64,000 nt of DNA from Eutypella sp. D-1 (Eukaryota > Ascomycota > Sordariomycetes > Xylariales > Diatrypaceae), in NCBI GenBank assembly GCA_023313575.1, contig JAJTTP010000006.1:558001-622000 (forward strand). Direction: 5' to 3'. The notes beneath the pieces are model-generated. The model saw only the letters and a list, made by a program, of their open reading frames with translations. It was not told where the DNA came from and did no database searches. The position numbers were made by a program, and so were the translations under genes. How positions within the stretch are numbered: the first letter of the stretch is position 1; the number at the start of each line of letters is the position of its first letter. Below, piece by piece: positions 22,706 to 34,359 of this stretch.

Positions 22706-25207
22706 GAGCGAATTTTAGGAATGGGATTTTCTTAAGGGCGCGGGCGTATTTGGAGTTTAGAGTACTAGATGGACTTGGCACGATACCCCTGTTTTTTGCA
22801 ACGGAAGGGGGTTTGTGGGTCGATAAAAACTTGCGTGCCCGTGTATGATGATACACGACTTAATAGAGACCCGAGACAGATAGACATGCATAGTACACAA
22901 CTAGAAATATCTATCTAAATACCTACCCAGTTAGCTTTTACCTGGGTAGTTAGAGAAGAATAATTATACAATTACAATACAACTACCATGAGCACGCACA
23001 ATCTCTACTGAGCTACAATTCGCTTATAACAATAATAGAGGCCATCGATAATCTAACAGCAGACGAAAAAGGAACCACTTCCTCTTTTCCCCTATCCCCC
23101 ACATACAATAATTGTACGCTTATTTCGAAACAACCTGAAAAAGGGGGTAAGGCAGGTCCGTATCTCCCAACTGAGCAGGTAAGTACTCAGTTGCCCTACC
23201 GTTTCGGGGGATGACATTTTACACAACTAGATGCTTCTCACACGTAATAAAGGCACACACACATACACACATAATACCGTGTACAAGTGCTTAGTTACAG
23301 CATACGCACATACATACACACACAGAAGGAAGGTAGTGTAGCCTTTCACTTGGCGAGGCCGGGAAAAGAGGCTGCAGCCTGCCTCATGTAGCAATTCTCG
23401 AACGAATCCTTCATGCGGGCATACGCGACAGTCTTCTAAGGGCTGAGAGGGCGGAATTGATTGAAAGGGAAAGGGAGGAGGGAGGAGGGACGGGGGCGGC
23501 TCCTTTCGTGTTTGCTGGTAGTGAGGGGAGCGTTTTCCGGTGTCTCGAAAGCCCTTGCGAAATACTACGTCACGTAGTAGGTAGGCAATCATATATATGT
23601 GAGTCGATAGCTATTGGGAGTCTGGTTCTGTGTAGTGTGCGACCCCTACTATGCAGTAAATCTTTCTTCGCAAGTCAGAGCGTTGTCTTACAGCTGAGAC
23701 CTTGTGCACTGGCGGGGAGAAAAAAATTTGAGAAGAGAAGGACGGGCTGAGACAACAAACGGATCGACAGCCTCTTTTCAAACGGCGGCGGAGTCTGGTC
23801 ATCCCAACGTCGACCCCGTCCTGCCGTCGGGCAAGGTCGGACAAGATTCGATATTTTCCAATTCCTTTTTTTTCCCTCTTTCTTTTCTCGTCCTCCCGAA
23901 CCCACGTGTCGTGTACATACATATATATGTGTAATTCATAACGGCTTGGACAAATCTGAAGATAAAAGGAGCTGGTTCGTTTGGCATTTTGGCACTACTA
24001 CTATCTCGATGCGGTGGGACTCCGAGTCCTGGACCCAACAGGGTGGTCAGTGGTTGCTACTAAGTATGTATCAACTTGGCAGCGCAGTGGGCCATACATA
24101 GGGGATGGCTAGATGGGGCCGTCAACCAACGATCATGACAGAAAGGGATCAGTGCGCCTTTGCTTCGCCGTCAGCTGCAGAGAAGCACGGTTCAATGATA
24201 CTTTCTTTTACCTGACTGCTTATCTGTCCGCCCTTCATTTTCTTCGACACTTGCATTGCCCCATGGCCAGAACTGCGCATTGCATTTCTTCCAAGTTTTT
24301 TGTTCCAAATCGAGGGAGCGAGCATCTTCCCTTCAGTTACTTGAAATGATGAGAAAATGTTTTAATGGATTTTTTTTTATATGGATAAAAACTGGAATGC
24401 ATGTGATCGAGGTGCTGTGTTACGTCATTTTTGTAATTACTGATAAGTACTGATGCAGTGGTACCCACAAACCCCTAATGGGGTACGGAATCAGCCCTCC
24501 AGGACTTCTTTTCCCAGGTTCCTTCAAGGTTCCAGGGGTGCTACTGTATACAAGCACGTATATATATATGAACACAGAATAGAGGAAGAAAATATACGGG
24601 CGTGACTTATATGACGCCAATTATACGGTCAACGGTTAACGGCATTGGTGTTAGTTTTGGTAAACACCGGTTCGCAGGAAATGCACCTGAGGGGGGCGTA
24701 TTGGGCGTAGCTGAAGGGAATAAGGCGATCGCTCATCTGCGCTACCACATACTTTGGTACTTGATCCCATGTACCTATACTGTATGTAGTGTAGGTAAAC
24801 ATAGAATTGTTTCAAGGCCCAGACCCTCACCTAAGTTCCACATCACTGTAAATTTGTTTACTAGTTCGTAGTATCCCGCCATAGTTTTGGCTCATTTCAC
24901 CATCCATGGATTACCTATGTCCCATACTACTTACACTAATAATATCCGTAGATAGCGTCGTCAGTCAGTGACTCAAAGGGGGTCTAGGTCCAGATCCGGG
25001 GCCGGGTACCGGACACATAACATCATTCCTAGAACGCTGAGTAGATGCCAAACAAAGTGGTGTGTGTATACCCAAGGAGGAAGGGAAGGAAATAAAAGAC
25101 AAGGACTCAAGGACATTCATTCGTTTATTGTTTACCGCCATTTTTAGCACATACTGATCATCTCTGGCGTAATTCAGTACTTACATAGGAGTATCAAACA
25201 AGCCTTT

Positions 25208-25390
25208 CTAGGTACCTAGCTGGGATTTAGTTACTATTTAGAGGGAGGTAGAAGAGCTCTCATGTGCTATTGGTACGTGTGTAGTAGATACTAATAGTTA
25301 GGTAGGTACTTATGTAGCTTACCTAAATAGCAATAACTGAACAGCTGCACTACTACACTACTACGCTACTGTACTTAGGTAGATACCTAA
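25208..25390. repeat. TACCTA/TAGGTA microrepeat cluster
   Basis: At least six copies, including GGTACCTAG, TTAGGTAGGTAC, CTTACCTAAA and CTTAGGTAGATACCTA, upstream of DUG3. Also contains a CTACTACACTACTACGCTACT micro-repeat. Confidence 0.65.
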
Positions 25391-25741
25391 AATATGATAC
25401 CATAACCATCGCAACCACATACTCAATTAGTCCAGAAACAACAACAGAAGACAAAAGGAAAAGAAAAAAAAGGAAGAAAGAACAGGACCTCAAGGCTGGC
25501 TGGCCACGTGGGATTGGAGGAAAAAAAACGTTCCCTCTTCTTCAACATCCGTTCATTTTCTTTTTTTCTTTTTATTTTCTTTTTTTTTCTTTTAATACGT
25601 GAACTTCGTACTTTCTTCACGACGAGAACGAACAACGAGAACGAACAATTATAATTTCCTTTCCGATAGCGGAATCCCCGTCGTCCACCCTTCTGCTACC
25701 CTTCTACTAGCCTTCTAACTACCCTTCCACATTCACCCACC

Positions 25742-27515
25742 ATGTGTCGATTCCTCGTCTATCGCGGCAGTGACGAGATCCTCCTGTCAAAACTCATCAC
25801 CGACCCCACACATTCCATATTACGGCAATCGTATGATTCCAGGTTGCGTCTAGACACTCGCCGCGGCCCATCCAACCCTGACGGATATGGCGTGTAAGAA
25901 TCTCAACTAATAAACTAACTTGTTCATAGAGACTACATGCATGTTAACTGACAGCTTCATAGTGGATGGTACACCGATCCCAAACTCGGCGCCGAACCCT
26001 GCGTCTTCAAGTCCACCACCCCCGTATGGAACTGTTCCAACCTGCCGCGCATTGCCTCCAAGACCGCTTCCCGACTGATCTTCGGTCATGTTCGCGCCAC
26101 CACCGAGGGCTCCTTGAGCGAGGAAAACTGCCATCCCTTCTGTCATGGAAGTATCATGTGGATGCACAATGGCGGACTTGGGGGTTGGAGGTACATCAAG
26201 AGGAGACTGGGCGAGCGGCTGCACGACAAGTGGTATCTGAACGTCCAAGGCGGCACCGACAGCGAGTGGGCCTTCGCCTTATTCCTCGACCGCCTTGAGA
26301 GACTTGGCTTCGACCCAAGCTCAACCCCGGAGAAGGGGTTTGGTTCTACCGTCCTCCGGAAGGCCATGCTGCAGACCATTGAGGTCATCAACGAGTTGAC
26401 CTCCAGCATACCGGAGAAGATCGTCCAGTCCGAGAACGTCGACACCCGAAGCATCCTCAACTTTGCCGTGTCTGACGGCCACAGCGTCATCTGTACCCGC
26501 TACGTTAGTAGCAAGACCGACGAGGCCGCGAGCCTGTATTTCTCCTCCGGCACTCAATGGGAGCCCCGTCCCTCCGCCGGCAAAGACTGCGACTTCCAGA
26601 TGGACAGGCGCGATAAGGGCGCCGGCATTGTGCTTGTCGCCAGCGAGCCGCTGACCTTCGAGCGAGGTATGTCTATTCACTATTCACTTGCCTAATGGTA
26701 ACCCCGATCTTCGCGCGGTTTATCCTCCGTGCTAGAATGGAAACTCAGATAGGCTTTATGCGATACACGAAGCTAACACCCGCCTCCTCTCTACTACAGA
26801 GAAATGGGTCAACGTCCCCACGAACTCGATCCTGACCATCCATGGCCAGACCGTCATGGTCCACCCCATCAACGACGGGTTCTCCGAGCGCGACCCCTAC
26901 CATCGGCGCTCGTCCGCCTTCGCTCAGGACAAGGGTCTAACCACCAACGAGAAGGCCGCGGCCCGTGTCGCGAGCCCCCTCGCGGCCGCCCCCGTTGGCG
27001 ATCTCGACAATCACCGTCTGTTCCCCGGTTCGGTCATCCCGTCGGGTACAGGGCGGGCGCGGACACCTGAAGCGCCACGCAGCCGGGCCACCCTCTCCAT
27101 CATGCAGCAGGTCCCCCCGCTGCCAGCACATATCACCAACTTCATCAGTAACATTGGTGCCGGCGGCGGTGGCGGCGGCGGCACCCGCAGCCACCACCAT
27201 CACCACCACAGCAGCGGGGGCGCCGGCCACAGCGGGCTCGGCATCGGCAGCGGCGCCAGCATTAGCCGCCCGCTAAGCCCGCCGCCGAACCGGCCGCACA
27301 CGGCGGGCGTCAAGAGCCCGTCCCAGGGCAACATCAAGAAAAAGCGGCGCTCACTTACCGCGGGCGAGCACGCCCACCCGGCCGAGTACGTCGACGTCGA
27401 CGCCAGCCAGGCCCCCGATAGCCCCGTCATCGCTCCCTCTACCCGCGGCTCCGAGCTCGGCACCTCCGAGAAGGCCGCGCGCGTCCTCGGCATCGGCGGC
27501 TTCGGTCCAATGTGA
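25742..27515 (+). CDS. DUG3: Glutamine-amidotransferase-like subunit of the glutathione degradosome
   Basis: Class II (Ntn) amidotransferase-fold protein; in yeast Dug2-Dug3 cleaves the gamma-glutamyl bond of glutathione. Exons 25742-25893, 25963-26666 and 26800-27515 give 523 residues; introns are 69 and 133 nt. Cys2 directly follows Met1 (MCRFLVYRG), the expected N-terminal nucleophile after Met removal. Family blocks include the run SNPDGYG, VGWYTDPKLG across junction 1, AHVRATTEG-type sequence (here GHVRATTEGS), CHPFCHGSIMWMHNGG, and GGTDSEWAFALF. Catalytic domain ends near residue 370 with TVMVHP. The rest is a low-complexity extension with a Gly run, a natural run of six His, Pro-rich stretches and a basic KKKRRS. 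Yeast Dug3 is about 360 residues, so the tail is extra. Confidence 0.95.
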
Positions 27516-29085
27516 GAACGCATCCCACATGTTGCGTCTTCTGCATTTCTTTTTTTCCTACGGAGGAAACGGAGTTCGGATCGGGTCGGATCGGATTGAA
27601 TGGGGTTTTTAGACGGCTAGTTAAAGCATAGCATATCGGTCACTCGGGCCCGGTTATAATTCTTCTTTTATTTTCCTGCTATTTTCTGCTTTACTTGTCA
27701 TGGCCTACTGTTTTAGCGAGCATAGTCACCCATCCTATTTCATGTTGTTATTGATTCTCGAAGAAAAGAAAAAACAAGCATCATCGTCATCGGTTGTAAT
27801 TCGGTCTCGCTTTCGCGTATGTTGGTTTTGCCCCACCCTATTGTCGTATGATCCGAATACAGGACAGAAGAAAGAGATAATGATACCCCCAACATGGAGA
27901 TGAATCGGATGAAAACGAATGGGAAAGGGGGGAGCGGGCGGGGTGAACGAACCTCTTCATCTAAATGCCGAAGCAAATGGTGAAGGCGGCAGGGCTACGC
28001 TGTACACTTTCTTTCTTTTTCCGTGACGTCCACAACCCCACCCCACACATAGAAGAAGCTAGCTAGAAGGGAGAGAGAGAGGGAAGGGGGCATAGGCGTC
28101 ATGACTTTTCCAGAATGAACAGGGAATTTCAAAAAGGAATATGAAAGCGTGAAGAGCTATGTACCTACCTTCCTGCAGTACGTTCGCGCTGGGGCGAGAG
28201 CTAAGGCGAGGGGGAGGGAGGCGCGATACAGTTTTCTCGTGCTTTGGTCAAGGATACACGTACGGATAGAGGGAGGAGGGTAAGTCCTATGTGCAGGCAA
28301 GGCAGGTGACATGCGGGGAAGGAAAGGGGGAAAAAACGCTTTGAAGTCGTCGAAGAAAGTTGCAGCCGGATGTCAATCAGATGATGGCAGACCTTTATAG
28401 AAGATAATAAGTCTCGATGCCACCGCCGTTGTTAGCAGATGTGAAGACTCTCCTTCTTTTTCCTCGAATAATTTGAAAGTACTCGTGGAAGCAGTAACGA
28501 AGTCTATTCAATTGCTTTGGTTTGCTTGTTAATGTTCGTATTAGCTCGTTCCTTGTTGAATTTTATGCCAGTTTCTTGATTTTCCACATACAAATAATAA
28601 AAAAAGAATTAAAAAATAGGAGCTGATGTTTTGAGAGCCTCACCGGTATTGTTTCCTACCTAGGTATGCCAACTCATAGAAACGACATGACTGTGGAAAC
28701 CGAGGTGCTGTTTCTGCACATGTTCGCTCATTCAGATTAGAATGGGATGAATGGTAGCAAATTTGCCTACCCATTTACTTCCCTGAGCCTTGTCATCTAA
28801 ATACCCGTCTCCTTATCGTGGAGTCTTGTCACCCATCCCTATTCTCGCAGGGAAGAAGCGATTGATGAATGGAGAGCGTCCCTCTGATGTTTGACGGGGA
28901 GGAACCATGCAACCCCGAACTTTCTGTCCTGGCCCTTGCGCAGGTCGGAACGAGGTCTGAGAGTTCAGGTGCGAGGATCTTTGTTGTTGGACATGCGCCA
29001 CTCGGTCGAAGTTTCCCGGACATGCAAGCATGAACCATAGGTATCAGCGTTGTTTATTTAGGTCACCAGGACAGCAAACATACGT
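27516..29085. other. intergenic, 1.6 kb
   Basis: Contains the DUG3 3' flank. Purine-rich between 27900 and 28350. No supported gene. Confidence 0.55.
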
Positions 29086-30909
29086 ATGCTCGCGCCTCCA
29101 ACGCTGCCCGAGATATCTGCAACATCTCATACCATAGACTGTTCACGGTATGCTACCGAGGTATTCTACGTAGCACATTTTACTTCATCGTTAGACTTGG
29201 CCATAGTTATCGCCGCGCTCAGGTTTATCTCACCTCTTTACTTTTCTTATCATCTTTGGGGGTTGTTCTATCAATAGGAAAAGGGGATCCCAGATCGTCA
29301 CCAACCTCATCGAACAAAAAAACGACCTGCGCATGCTATCCTACAGGCAGCCCAGGCCGCCCTCATCAAACTAGCATCAAGGTAATCAAAGCCTTGCTCA
29401 TCCTAGCATCATCGTATCAAACGTTAACTGCGACGCTACGATGTATCAGGAGTGTTTGCGTCACATCCAATCGACAGTGCCTAATTGGCAAGACGTCTTC
29501 CACGAGGTCGAGGAAATGGAGACGGATCGCCCGGTACAGCAAAGACAAAAAGATACCCTGGTTCCAAAGCGGGAGCCACGAACAAGGGAGTCACGAGAAC
29601 GGGCGCTAAAAGCATGGGAGGCATCTGAACAGAGGATATGGGAAGAGAATCTAGCCGAAATGATTAGGAGAGAAGAGGTGCTGCAAGAGCTGCAGCTGCA
29701 ACGAAACCGTCGGAATGCCATAGACCTACCGCAAAGCGCCCGCTCCGAGTACACGTGCACCGATGAATCTGGGACCAGCATCGACTTCAAAGGCCTGAAG
29801 TTGTTTTCCGAAATGATAGAGAGCTTCGCCAGAGACGGCTCCTACCGCCTGGGTACCGCTGACTACCCGCAGCCACCGAAACGAGTGTGGCACCGGCACA
29901 GCTCCAGTGGACAGTCCAGTTCTTCCTTGAGAAGCACTCTAACAAGGAGAAGCACGGGACCACCGCCACATCACCGCAAATTCTAGGAGCTGGTGAAGTG
30001 GTGGGTGCGGCACAAGGCCGATGATGGCGAGAAAACCTCGCGCCCGGATGTAATAGCGGGTGGCAAACATGATCGTATCCAGGAGGCGGCGGCAGCGAAG
30101 GTGGATACGAATTATGATGCCGGTACATCTGGTCATCTGTTCACCTGCCCCCGCCACCTACAATCCTGTGACGAAAAAATGCCAGAGGATATCAAGGCCA
30201 CATGGAACCAGTATGTCGGCGACGAGCGCAACATGGTCACCGCCCAGAAAGGACCCTCGGTCCCCAGCACGCAGCAGTTCCACGCCGGTGGCACTCGCCG
30301 GATGCAGCCTCGCGAGGCGGGTCGGGCCCCGAATACCAACCAGCTCCTCAGGAGTGGCCGTGCCATCAACAGCAGCGCGGTGCCGCCCCAGGAGGTGAAC
30401 CCGAGATCGATGCTGTGGTATGACGGCGGTGCTGATATCGTCGAAGCCAGCATTTCCCAGGATTGCCATGTGGCGCCGAGCGTGGGATGCGCAGCGCCAC
30501 CGGCGAAATCCCGACAAGACCAGTGCAAGCATCCCGAACAGCAAAAACTACGAGCTACGAAAGCCAATCCCGCGGCCAGTATCCTTGAAGACTCTGCCAA
30601 TGACAAAGTAACGAGCACGATTAAACATGGTAGCAGCACGAACTCCCTTAGGGCTAATGGCGGCGCGAAACGGGGTGTAGATGCGGGTACTATGACGGCG
30701 GCGACCCCGGATTGGACATCGAGTGACGACCCAGACTTGCGATACGCCCTATGGTTGTCGACTCTGTAGGACAGCAAGGACGCTATTAGCGGCGCAGGAA
30801 AAGTAGTCGATCGGACAGCGACACCGAACGGGGACAGTACTTCTACCAATGAGGGCAGGATTGAGAAGGGCTATGGCAGCCCACTGAAAAAGCGGAGGCT
30901 GAACGTGTG
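29086..30909 (+). pseudogene. interrupted coding region with in-frame TAG codons (pseudogene or edited gene)
   Basis: One reading frame stays open from about 29279 to a TGA at 30907-30909, broken only by TAG at 29372, 29984 and 30767. A tentative first exon (29086-29147, donor GTATGC, acceptor CAATAG at 29277) joins in phase. Codons on both sides of each TAG have coding-like third-base bias, best seen in 29282-29371 (motif SQIVTNLIEQKNDLRMLSYR) and in the last 46 codons, which end in a plausible nuclear-localisation tail SPLKKRRLNV. The middle is charged and helical (RALKAWEASEQRIWEENLAE), then disordered. I do not recognise the family. Alternatives for individual stops: an in-frame 102-nt intron 29885-29986 with weak donor GTGTGG, and a 72-nt intron 30766-30837 with donor GTAGGA and poor acceptor. 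No alternative removes the first TAG with a GT-AG intron in phase. A translation start at 29441 is also possible. Confidence 0.5.
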
Positions 30910-31738
30910 AGCAATTCTCGTTGATAGGAGTTTCCCCCCTCCTCCTTTTCTCTCTTTTGGTGATACAAGGAGGTGGGGCACCGATCGAAAAGATCAAGAA
31001 TGTCGCGTTGGAATAGCCTCATAGAAGGCGTGTATAGTATTTATTTTTGTTGGGGTTCTTATGGGGCTCCGTTCTTTCTCTTCTGCTTCCCGAGGCTGGA
31101 TGGTAGGTGTGCGGTAGGGTCAAGAATATGCTACAAGCCACTCGCTGTCTGTGTTAGAACAGATTGGTAATATATACATATTTCTTTACCAAATTCCGTC
31201 AAACATGGTGACTTATATGCCCATTCCCCGTGTTCAATGTTGTAATTGTCTCGAAGGTCGGCAATATAGTCTCCCCTAATAGCCCTGGTTGAGCCGAGTG
31301 CTCTTACTTATAAAGCCAGGCTTCCAGCCTCCCTCACCAACATACTCCAATCATCTCAACCCCAAGGTTCCAGAACCATCCTCTGTTCATACACATATAG
31401 TTATTTTTTTAGTCGTGGAACGTAGGAGCCGCCATCGGTATCATACAAATCCTATTTATGACGAAGATGGGGACCTCTCCCGCAACACTGCGTGGTAGTT
31501 CCCAGCCGTGAGCTGATACGTCTCACCCGCCGGACTTTCCGAAGAGACCTTGCCCTTTTTCGAGAATGCGAAGTAAGGGTGGCCGATCATAAGACTATAT
31601 ATAGCGACGACGACGACACTGTTGAAAAGGATAGTTATGTTAGTAGATAACTCTGTTTACCCTACAAAATAGAATGGAACCTGGCTTGCGAGCCGAAAGA
31701 CAATGCCGAGGTGGATAGTAAAAGTGGACAGGGTGCGC
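30910..31738. other. intergenic between convergent genes
   Basis: About 0.8 kb holding the 3' flanks of the interrupted gene and the RTA1-like gene. Nothing else seen. Confidence 0.55.
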
Positions 31739-32665
31739 TTACACTCCCTCAATCCCAATGAACGGGGCCTCCTGTTTCAAAGCGTTGCCTCTGAAGCCAT
31801 CGCGCAGCTCGTAGAGCCGGTAACCGGCGCGGACGACCATTAGGAGGGTGGCGAGGGCGAGGAAGCAGACGAAGGCCTTGGTGCGGGGGCCAAGAACCTG
31901 CCGGCCGTCGTGGGCGTGGGCGCGACCAGCGCGGAAGTAACGGACGAGGTAGTCGGTGAAAAAGGCGAGGAACATAGTGAGGGCGAAGAGTTGGAACGCG
32001 AGGCCGAACAGCGCGAGGTTGACCCCCAACTGGGCCCTCGCCGCGCCGTCCGCGTCCCCGCTGCTCGGCGGCTTCGCTGACATCCCTGTGCCCACCGCCT
32101 GGAAGACGATCGACAGCAGGTCGCACGGGATGAAGATCCAGTAGATGGCCCGCGGCTGGATCCGCGAGAGGCCCGGCGACAGCCGCGCGATCGTGTCCGA
32201 TAGTGTCACGTAGATGGCTGCGCAGTACCAGACGGGGGCGATGCCGACTCCGACTACAGCGGCGCGAGGGTATAGTTAGTAAAGAGTCAATCCCGATACG
32301 ATGTTGCTCTGGACTGACAAGTTGGTAGACTTACGAAGCTGGATCATGAAGGTGATGAAGTTGAACGGATTCTCGCGCATCATGACGCGGCCTACGTACC
32401 CAACGACGGCGGAGAGGCAGCCGACGTTGACGCAGGCCATGAAGAACCAGTTCTGGCCCTTGACGCCCATCCACGTGTGCACGAGGAGCGCAATCCCGAA
32501 CAGCACGGCGAAGCTGACGTTCGCCCCGAGATTCGGCAGGTAGCCGTAGGGCGTGTAGTCGACCGGGCACAGATCCAAGGTGCAGTTGGCGTTCGGGCCG
32601 AAGACGACGATGTTGGGCGGTAGGGGCGGTGGCGGCCCGGAACTGGCTGAAGGCGTGTCCGACAT
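31739..32665 (-). CDS. RTA1-like membrane protein
   Basis: Member of the fungal RTA1/RTM1/RSB1 lipid-translocation and stress-resistance family of seven-helix proteins. Exons 32665-32335 and 32253-31739 give 281 residues; the intron (81 nt) has GTAAGT, an ACTAACT branch and TGTAG. The N-terminal 20 residues are Ser/Pro-rich, followed by a short extracellular stretch with Cys (NCTLDLCPVDYTPYG) before helix 1. The junction restores the diagnostic helix segment GVGIAPVWYCAAIYVTL. A later block, PCDLLSIVFQAVGTGM, is also typical of the family. The C-terminus is short. Start chosen at MSDTPSAS because the upstream frame has no ATG. Substrate cannot be told from sequence. Confidence 0.93.
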
Positions 32666-34359
32666 CCTGCGTGTAGGTTTGTGGGACGGCAAAATACTCA
32701 CGGTTATTGGATAAGTACGATGTATGGTTGCCGAATTATCATGATAGTGTTAACAACCCGTATGTGAGATTATGTTCTCCGGGAGGGTCACCCAACTTAT
32801 ATACGAAAGAAGTACACGGGGCTGGCCTGGTAGTCTGAATTTCTGAATGTCGGCTATCTGAGGAAACAGCCCATTCCCACCACACTGCCTCATTTCGAGA
32901 GCAAGGTGCATCACATAGCCAGCATGGCCTGCATGGGTGGGTTGCGATCACTCCGAGAGCTCTGGGCACTTGCTAGGTTGGTAGACTCGAGGCCTAATAA
33001 TGTATTCTACACCGTCTAGGTCGCCGGCCGAGATCTGCGCAGGACAAACCAGCACCGTTGGAGGATACAGGCCCTATCCATGACAAACGCCCGGCCCCAC
33101 TGATCAAGGACCAGTGATCTAGGAATGTCACCTTCGACGACATCGTCACTTCAGCAACAGGGGGTCCGGGGAAATGCCTTACGTCTGCGTCAGATCCGAT
33201 GATCATTGGCGTTGGGCCACTTCGAGAAGCCACTACATCTCTTGGCATTCGCATTCGCTTATTTTGCCGTTTTGGGCGGCCTACCGCAACATCCCACGGA
33301 CTGCGCCAGGCTCTGAACGATGACCTGAAATGCGCGGTCATTGCTCCCGGTGTAGATCAACATGACCTTGAAGTATCTAGAAGCCCAGTGTACTTAATGA
33401 GTATGATATTTGGGATCGCCACTATCATTTTCCACTTCACTATGCGTGAACTGCTTCTATTTTTGGACGGCTAACAATACTGCCTCGCTAGATGTTAGTC
33501 AGAATTTATCAGACTGATCGACGGCGTTTTGTATATCCTCTACTTCGTGTGAGTCGTCGATCTATTTGGATGGCAAGTAAACGCCTATTAACGAGCAAGC
33601 AAGGCAGACAGATATGAGGCAAGCTTACCAGGCATGAGAAGAGGGAACATACTCAGTTAGAGCCAATATTCGACTGGGCTTCTTGGTCCTAACGCAAACG
33701 CTATCCCTCGAAATCTCTTCCACAAGGCTGTATACAATGGCTATTACATAGTTTGACATTAAAGAGAAACCAGTAGGGTCAGGCTTAAGCCATCTCAGTG
33801 TTCTAGAGGCATATATCGGGGCCCATAATTATATATCGTTACTGTAAAGGGAAGGAGGCTCCTCCTTCTGTTGCATCTGATTGGTTCACTTTAGTCTGTC
33901 TGCTCCCGCTCTGTCCTACGCTTGCTGACTAACAGATACACAGCAACTTGACTGCCCTCACAGTGTCACGAAAAAAAAAAAGATATCTTGTACTGGTACT
34001 GTTGGGTACTCAAACTTTGGTACCCAGTCGGAGCATGCGGTAATCTGATCTGCCGTTATATCGGGAACCGTACGAAACCTTGAAATTGCCCACATGTTTC
34101 TTTCCCCCATGCTGATGAGTCCCTAATGCCTCTAACTCTAATAACCCAAGCAAACTCGTTCTGGTCCTGATTCTACGGTGGCAGGGGGAGGTAGGCAGGC
34201 GAATGTTGGTTAACAACCAAAAAATAAGAGTTGAATAGTGAGCTGTCATCTCCCATGCTCTCAACAACTTATCGTCAACCAAATTCGCCGAGTAGTAAAC
34301 AAAAAAACAAGGCTTTTCTCAATACCTTCCTCCTTAGGTACCCCGCCTACCTGCCCCCA
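32666..34359. other. intergenic, 1.7 kb
   Basis: Upstream of the RTA1-like gene and downstream of the helicase gene. Opposed open frames at 32994-33341 (-) and 33199-33474 (+) match nothing I know and may be decayed sequence. The rest is unremarkable. Confidence 0.5.

Larger units (their letters stand above)
22586..25741. other. intergenic, 3.2 kb
   Basis: No supported gene. Contains a GA dinucleotide tract (22672-22700), CACA-rich sequence near 23250-23325, a TACCTA/TAGGTA cluster at 25208-25390 and a purine/pyrimidine-rich DUG3 leader (25440-25740). Short frames on both strands between 23450 and 24350 lack codon bias. Confidence 0.55.

Noticed and set aside
30766..30837. 72-nt intron over the last TAG of the interrupted gene
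   Set aside because: Phase fits, but the acceptor lacks a pyrimidine tract and there is no branch point, so I keep it only as an alternative.
32994..33474. Opposed open frames in the gap upstream of the RTA1-like gene
   Set aside because: No family match, weak codon bias, no clear splice structure. Possibly decayed sequence, kept only as a gap note.
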